DNA of 64,000 nucleotides from positions 69,407,794 through 69,471,793 of the forward strand of contig CM056733.1 in the NCBI GenBank assembly GCA_029844215.1, in the 5' to 3' direction. Made by a program: the position numbers and the translations under genes. Under the pieces are notes generated by a model. The model saw only the letters and a list, made by a program, of their open reading frames with translations. It was not told where the DNA came from and did no database searches. Shown here piece after piece: positions 60,420-64,000 of the stretch. This DNA comes from Przewalskia tangutica. Taxonomy: Eukaryota > Streptophyta > Magnoliopsida > Solanales > Solanaceae. The stretch's first letter is position 1. Every line of letters starts with the position of its first letter.

Positions 60420-60760
60420 TAATGTGACGCCTCAAAATCGTCGCAATAGGGCCCTTTGGCCGTCGCATTAGGGCTAATGCAACGACAAGGAGCCGTTGCA
60501 TCCGATGGCGTTGCATTAGACCTAATACAACGGCAAAAGGGCCCTAATGCGACGGTTGTACTAGGTCGTCGCATTAGCTTCATATCTAATGCAACGGCTT
60601 GTCAAGCCTAATGAGACGGCCAGATAGAGCTGTTGCATTAGATATGCGACTGGTTTGAGAGGATTTTGAGCCACCTAATGCAACGGCTATATATCTAATG
60701 CGACAACCAATTACAACCATCACATTAGATATACACCTGTTTGGCTATATATCTTACTAC
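60420..60760. repeat. Left subterminal repeats of the CACTA element
   Basis: More than ten copies of an 11-13-base motif around 'aatgcaacggc' or its complement 'gccgttgcatt', spaced 10-40 bp. Confidence 0.9.
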
Positions 60761-62899
60761 ATTCAATACAAAATCTAGACATAAAATACCAAGTTCCAAT
60801 CAATTAAAAGCCGTACAAAGCAGCACTATTGAAGGACATTGTCATATGCAAATTAAGTAACACTAAGGGTCATTGTCATGTACAAAATAACTGTACAGCA
60901 GCACCAATATCGACAAAAACTACAAAGCTACATAATTTGCTTACGTATCCAAGGTTCACAAAAAATAGCTAGCTTAAATATAGAAATATAAGACTACTTC
61001 TTGATTGGATATTTTCCAGTTCTTGATCTTGTTTGAACTCCAACAGCCTTTGATCTGGTTTGGATTCTTTTGTTAGCACTTTGATCTTGGAGTTGTCTTT
61101 GTGTCATTGCTTGCTTTCCTTTCCACTTTAATCCCTTGTTGGTTTGTATCCAATATCATCTGTCACCATTGTTGAATTAGTGCCCTTGTCCAACAACTCT
61201 TGGCCTCTTGTACTTACTCCTGCTTCCTCCCATATTTGTAGATGCTTTTTGAGTGTTAAGGAAACTAAATTCTTGTACTTTCAGTCAAGGACTGCTGAGA
61301 AGCATTAACCTAACAGATAAAAAGTTTATATTTGATAAATTAATGGTAATCAAAGCAAAGTATATTAGAGTTATCTTTGTAGTTAATTTAGGCCTTAGAT
61401 GGACTGGTGACTTTGTGTATTTTCTCCTAGAAGGGCCTGCAGCAGTTGGTGCATTTGTTGAAGCAGTTGCTCTTATTGTTCTTGCTGCAAACAACATGCT
61501 TAGTGGAGCTGTGAATCTTGCAGGTATACTGATTTGTTACACTTCAATTACTGAAATTGGTAACTATTATGAAAATGCAAGTAAAATTAACTGCTAATTC
61601 AATGATCATAGATTCAGAAACATCACACCACATACTTTGCTTACAATAGAGCACTAAAGAGGGCTAACCAAAATCAACTTACATTTAATGCAAACAACAT
61701 AAGAGAAAGTGAATACTCACATCTAAATGCCGAAAACCAACATAAACGTGGGGAAGAGGATAATACTGAAATTAAACCTCCAACACATATTTTGCACAGA
61801 AAAAAAAACTTATATAACTAGTGCGCAATTTAAGCAGAAACAGAGTCAAGAGAAAAATGACGAAATGCTAAAATAAAGAGGAAAATTACCATTTCGACAA
61901 ACAGCGACTGGGGCAACGAGTGTCGTTGAACCAACCTCTTACAAATAAACAAAATGTGGGAAGAACAATGAATAAAATCTGAGCAATTCGACGAAGCAAC
62001 GACGATAAAATCTGAGCAAATCTATACACATACAGTAATCTAACCTTGAATTAACAACGGTAAGACATGAAAGGGGAAGTTAAAACGACGGTAAAACATA
62101 ATTTAACCTTGGAGAAGAAGGAAGAGCAATTTGACGAAGTGGATGCGACGACGAGTGTAAAAGGGCGACGATGAGAAGTGGGAAGGGACGGCGACGATGG
62201 CGGTGGGAAGAGGCGCGATCGCTATCGGGTAAGGGGGTGGCGACGGCTGGCAGTGGGGGAAGGGGCTTGCGACGGCAGGGAGTGTATAAAATTTGTGGTG
62301 GTCGATCCGACGAACGGGAATGAATTGAAGGAGGTGACTGGTATCAAAATATCGGCAATACACGCTGAATCTATATATAATAACCACGACCGTCGACTGT
62401 AACCCCGTTGGCCGGAATTTCAATGGCGGCGCCTAGGGTTACGTTTTAGATCGTGTTGGTCGATCTTGCTACTGGAGATGAATCGAAGCACCGCGTTGGT
62501 ATAGAAATGACGGGGATGAGATGGTGGTCACAATAGTGTAACCCAATCCCGTCGATTCTACCTGAGTACGCCGGAAAGTGCGAAAAAACGACGGGGGTAT
62601 TTCCGTCCAGAACTTCAATCGCAAAATTGACAGTGAAAACGTTGAAATTGTTGGTGATGGGTAGTATATAATTGTAGAAGATGAATAGACGAAGGTTTTG
62701 GTATATCACACGATGTCGTAGCATACGTGGTTTGGCCGAAAAATTCAAATTTCCGGCGGCGTCACTGTAGCCCGCCGAAAATCGCTGGAACTATCTATAT
62801 ATGAAAAATATATTTATGCTTTATACCTTCAAAAATATGAAAATGGGATTGGGCTCGGGTATTGGTTGTTTATTTGGGCTGGGGATTAAAACACTACCG

Positions 62900-63115
62900 T
62901 CATATTAGCCTTGGAAAGTCGTTGCATTAGATAGGCTAATGCGACGGTCATGCTGAGGCGTTGCATTAGACTATATGAGACGTTGCATTAGCCTAGCTAA
63001 TGCAACGGCTACGAATTATAAGTTGCATCCGTCGCATTAGCCACATCTAATGCGACGGTACTATAACACCCGTTGCATTAGATCTACCTTAGCCGTCGCA
63101 TTAGTTCAGAAATGT
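62900..63115. repeat. Right subterminal repeats of the CACTA element
   Basis: About ten copies of the same motif in both orientations ('gtcgcattag', 'ctaatgcgacgg'). Confidence 0.9.
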
Positions 63116-63125
63116 AGTAGTGAGG

Positions 63126-64000
63126 AAGGACACTATACTAGTAATAGTAGACATGTATAGTAAATATGCACATTTTGTAGCTATTGCACATCTTTTCACT
63201 GTTTCTCAAATAGCTAGGATCTTCCTAGATAATATCTACAAACTACATGGGCTGCCCAAGAGTATAGTATCAGATAGAGATAAAATATTCATCAGTGGTT
63301 TCTGGAAGGAGTTGTTCAAACATCTGCAGGTTCAGTTGTGTTACAGTTCAGCCTACCATCCTCAAACAGATGGTCAAACTGAGAGACTTAATAGATGTTT
63401 AGAGAATTACCTAAGATTGCATAACTAGTCATAAACCCAAGGAATGGCATAAATGATTATCACAGTCAGAATTCCGGTACAACATCAATCACCATACTTC
63501 TCTAAAAATAACTCTATTTAAGGTGTTGTATGGGTATGATCCTCCCCAGTTGACATTCGAGCTCATTTCTCAATCCAAGATAGCCTCTGTGGACCATATG
63601 CTTAAGGAGAAACAGTTAATGTCTAAGGTTCTAAAAGAAAATTTGGCCAAGGCACAAAATAGAATGAAGATCAATGCTGACAAGAGGAGAACTGAGAGAG
63701 AATTCAATATAGGAGATTGGGTCTTCCTGAAATTTCAACCTTATAGGCAGACATCTATAGCCATAAGGAGGAGCCTCAAGTTAGCATCAAAGTATTGTGG
63801 TCCCTATCAGATTCTTCAAAGAATTGGGCATGTAGCTTACAAACTGGTCTTACCGATCACTGCTAAGATACATCCAGTCTTTCACATCTCCCAACTAAGA
63901 AAAGAGTAGGAGATCAAAGTATACCTTCGGTGGATCCACCATTTTTCTCTACAGAAGGACAATTATTAGTGGAACCAGTGGCAATACTGGACAGAAGATT
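63126..64000 (+). pseudogene. Gypsy integrase core and C-terminal domain
   Basis: 63126-63428: TILVIVDMYSKYAHFVA, second catalytic Asp in SIVSDRDKIFIS, catalytic Glu in YHPQTDGQTERLNRCLENYL. Stop at 63426, then a damaged part. 63523-63909: YGYDPPQLTFELISQS, REFNIGDWVFLKFQPYRQ, SKYCGPYQILQRIGHVAYKL, KIHPVFHISQLRK: the SH3-like C-terminal domain. After 63909 the sequence continues in another frame toward a chromodomain-type start (VEPVAILDRR-like) at the window edge. Confidence 0.9.

Larger units (their letters stand above)
60402..63122. mobile_element. CACTA (En/Spm-type) element, non-autonomous, TSD AGG
   Basis: 2,721 bp. Left end 'cactactaatttctggccta', right end (reverse complement) 'cactactacatttctgaact'. 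The 3-bp duplication 'agg' lies at 60399-60401 and 63123-63125. Both ends (60420-60760 and 62900-63110) are packed with subterminal repeats of 'taatgcgacgg'/'taatgcaacggc' in both orientations, the expected binding sites of a CACTA transposase. No transposase (TNP2-like) domain is visible. The middle has only short frames (see findings), and 62150-62300 is GC-rich. Confidence 0.9.
56334..64000 (+). mobile_element. Gypsy chromovirus-like element, runs off the window
   Basis: Order: LTR (288 bp), primer site, gag, protease, reverse transcriptase, RNase H, integrase (split by a CACTA element), integrase C-terminal domain. The 3' LTR would lie beyond 64000. It is the best preserved element here, with long frames broken by relatively few stops and shifts. 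Confidence 0.9.

Noticed and set aside
61253..61597. A 114-codon frame with a hydrophobic stretch inside the CACTA element.
   Set aside because: No recognised family, overlapping open frame on the other strand, and no codon signal that I can see. Left unannotated as a gene.

Overview
The window reads as gene-poor plant nuclear DNA, most likely from a eudicot of the nightshade family. That placement is inference. It rests on the repeat families: Tekay/Del-type gypsy elements with very long LTRs and a 'tggtatcagagc' primer site, Stowaway-like MITEs with 'ctccct' ends, a tRNA-derived SINE, Ogre-like LTRs and CACTA ends. I find no convincing host protein gene, rRNA or tRNA. Nearly everything is a transposable element or its debris, and all element genes carry stops, frameshifts or deletions.

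Layout. 1-3155: tail of a decayed Tekay-like gypsy element (RNase H, integrase, chromodomain start, then a piece of LTR). 3156-6900: minus-strand copia relic (gag, protease, integrase) with an AT-rich LTR-like tail and a LINE 3' end. 6959-9537: two Stowaway-like MITEs, a SINE with exact target-site duplications (TSDs), and a terminal-inverted-repeat element carrying a C-rich minisatellite. 9650-11620: a tandem array of about 260-bp units with dimer-level higher-order structure. 13057-31446: a copia element (TSD CTAAC) split by a 13.3-kb non-autonomous Tekay-like element (15247-28589, TSD GTTAT), whose 5' LTR is split by an inverted solo LTR (17400-21442, TSD GTTAT).

32744-38455: a minus-strand gypsy element whose two LTRs are in inverted orientation, yet flanked by a perfect TSD (AAGGG). 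A foreign solo LTR (TSD CTCAT) interrupts its gag. 38636-40094: a hAT-like and a Stowaway-like MITE. 40500-54445: a second copia element reduced to LTRs, gag start and RNase H. Between these lie an Ogre-like LTR with leader, a Tekay-type LTR with a nested inverted solo LTR (TSD TGTAT), a truncated inverted LTR and two minisatellites (63 bp and 28 bp). 54446-56333: no recognisable gene. 56334-64000: a comparatively well preserved gypsy chromovirus-like element, interrupted in integrase by a 2.7-kb CACTA element (TSD AGG), running off the window end.

The elements do not form a working pathway. What they record is an insertion order, which can be read from perfect TSDs and restored reading frames. 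The most unusual object is the inverted-LTR gypsy element. All comparisons were made by eye within the window. Lineage names come from remembered family motifs, not database searches.
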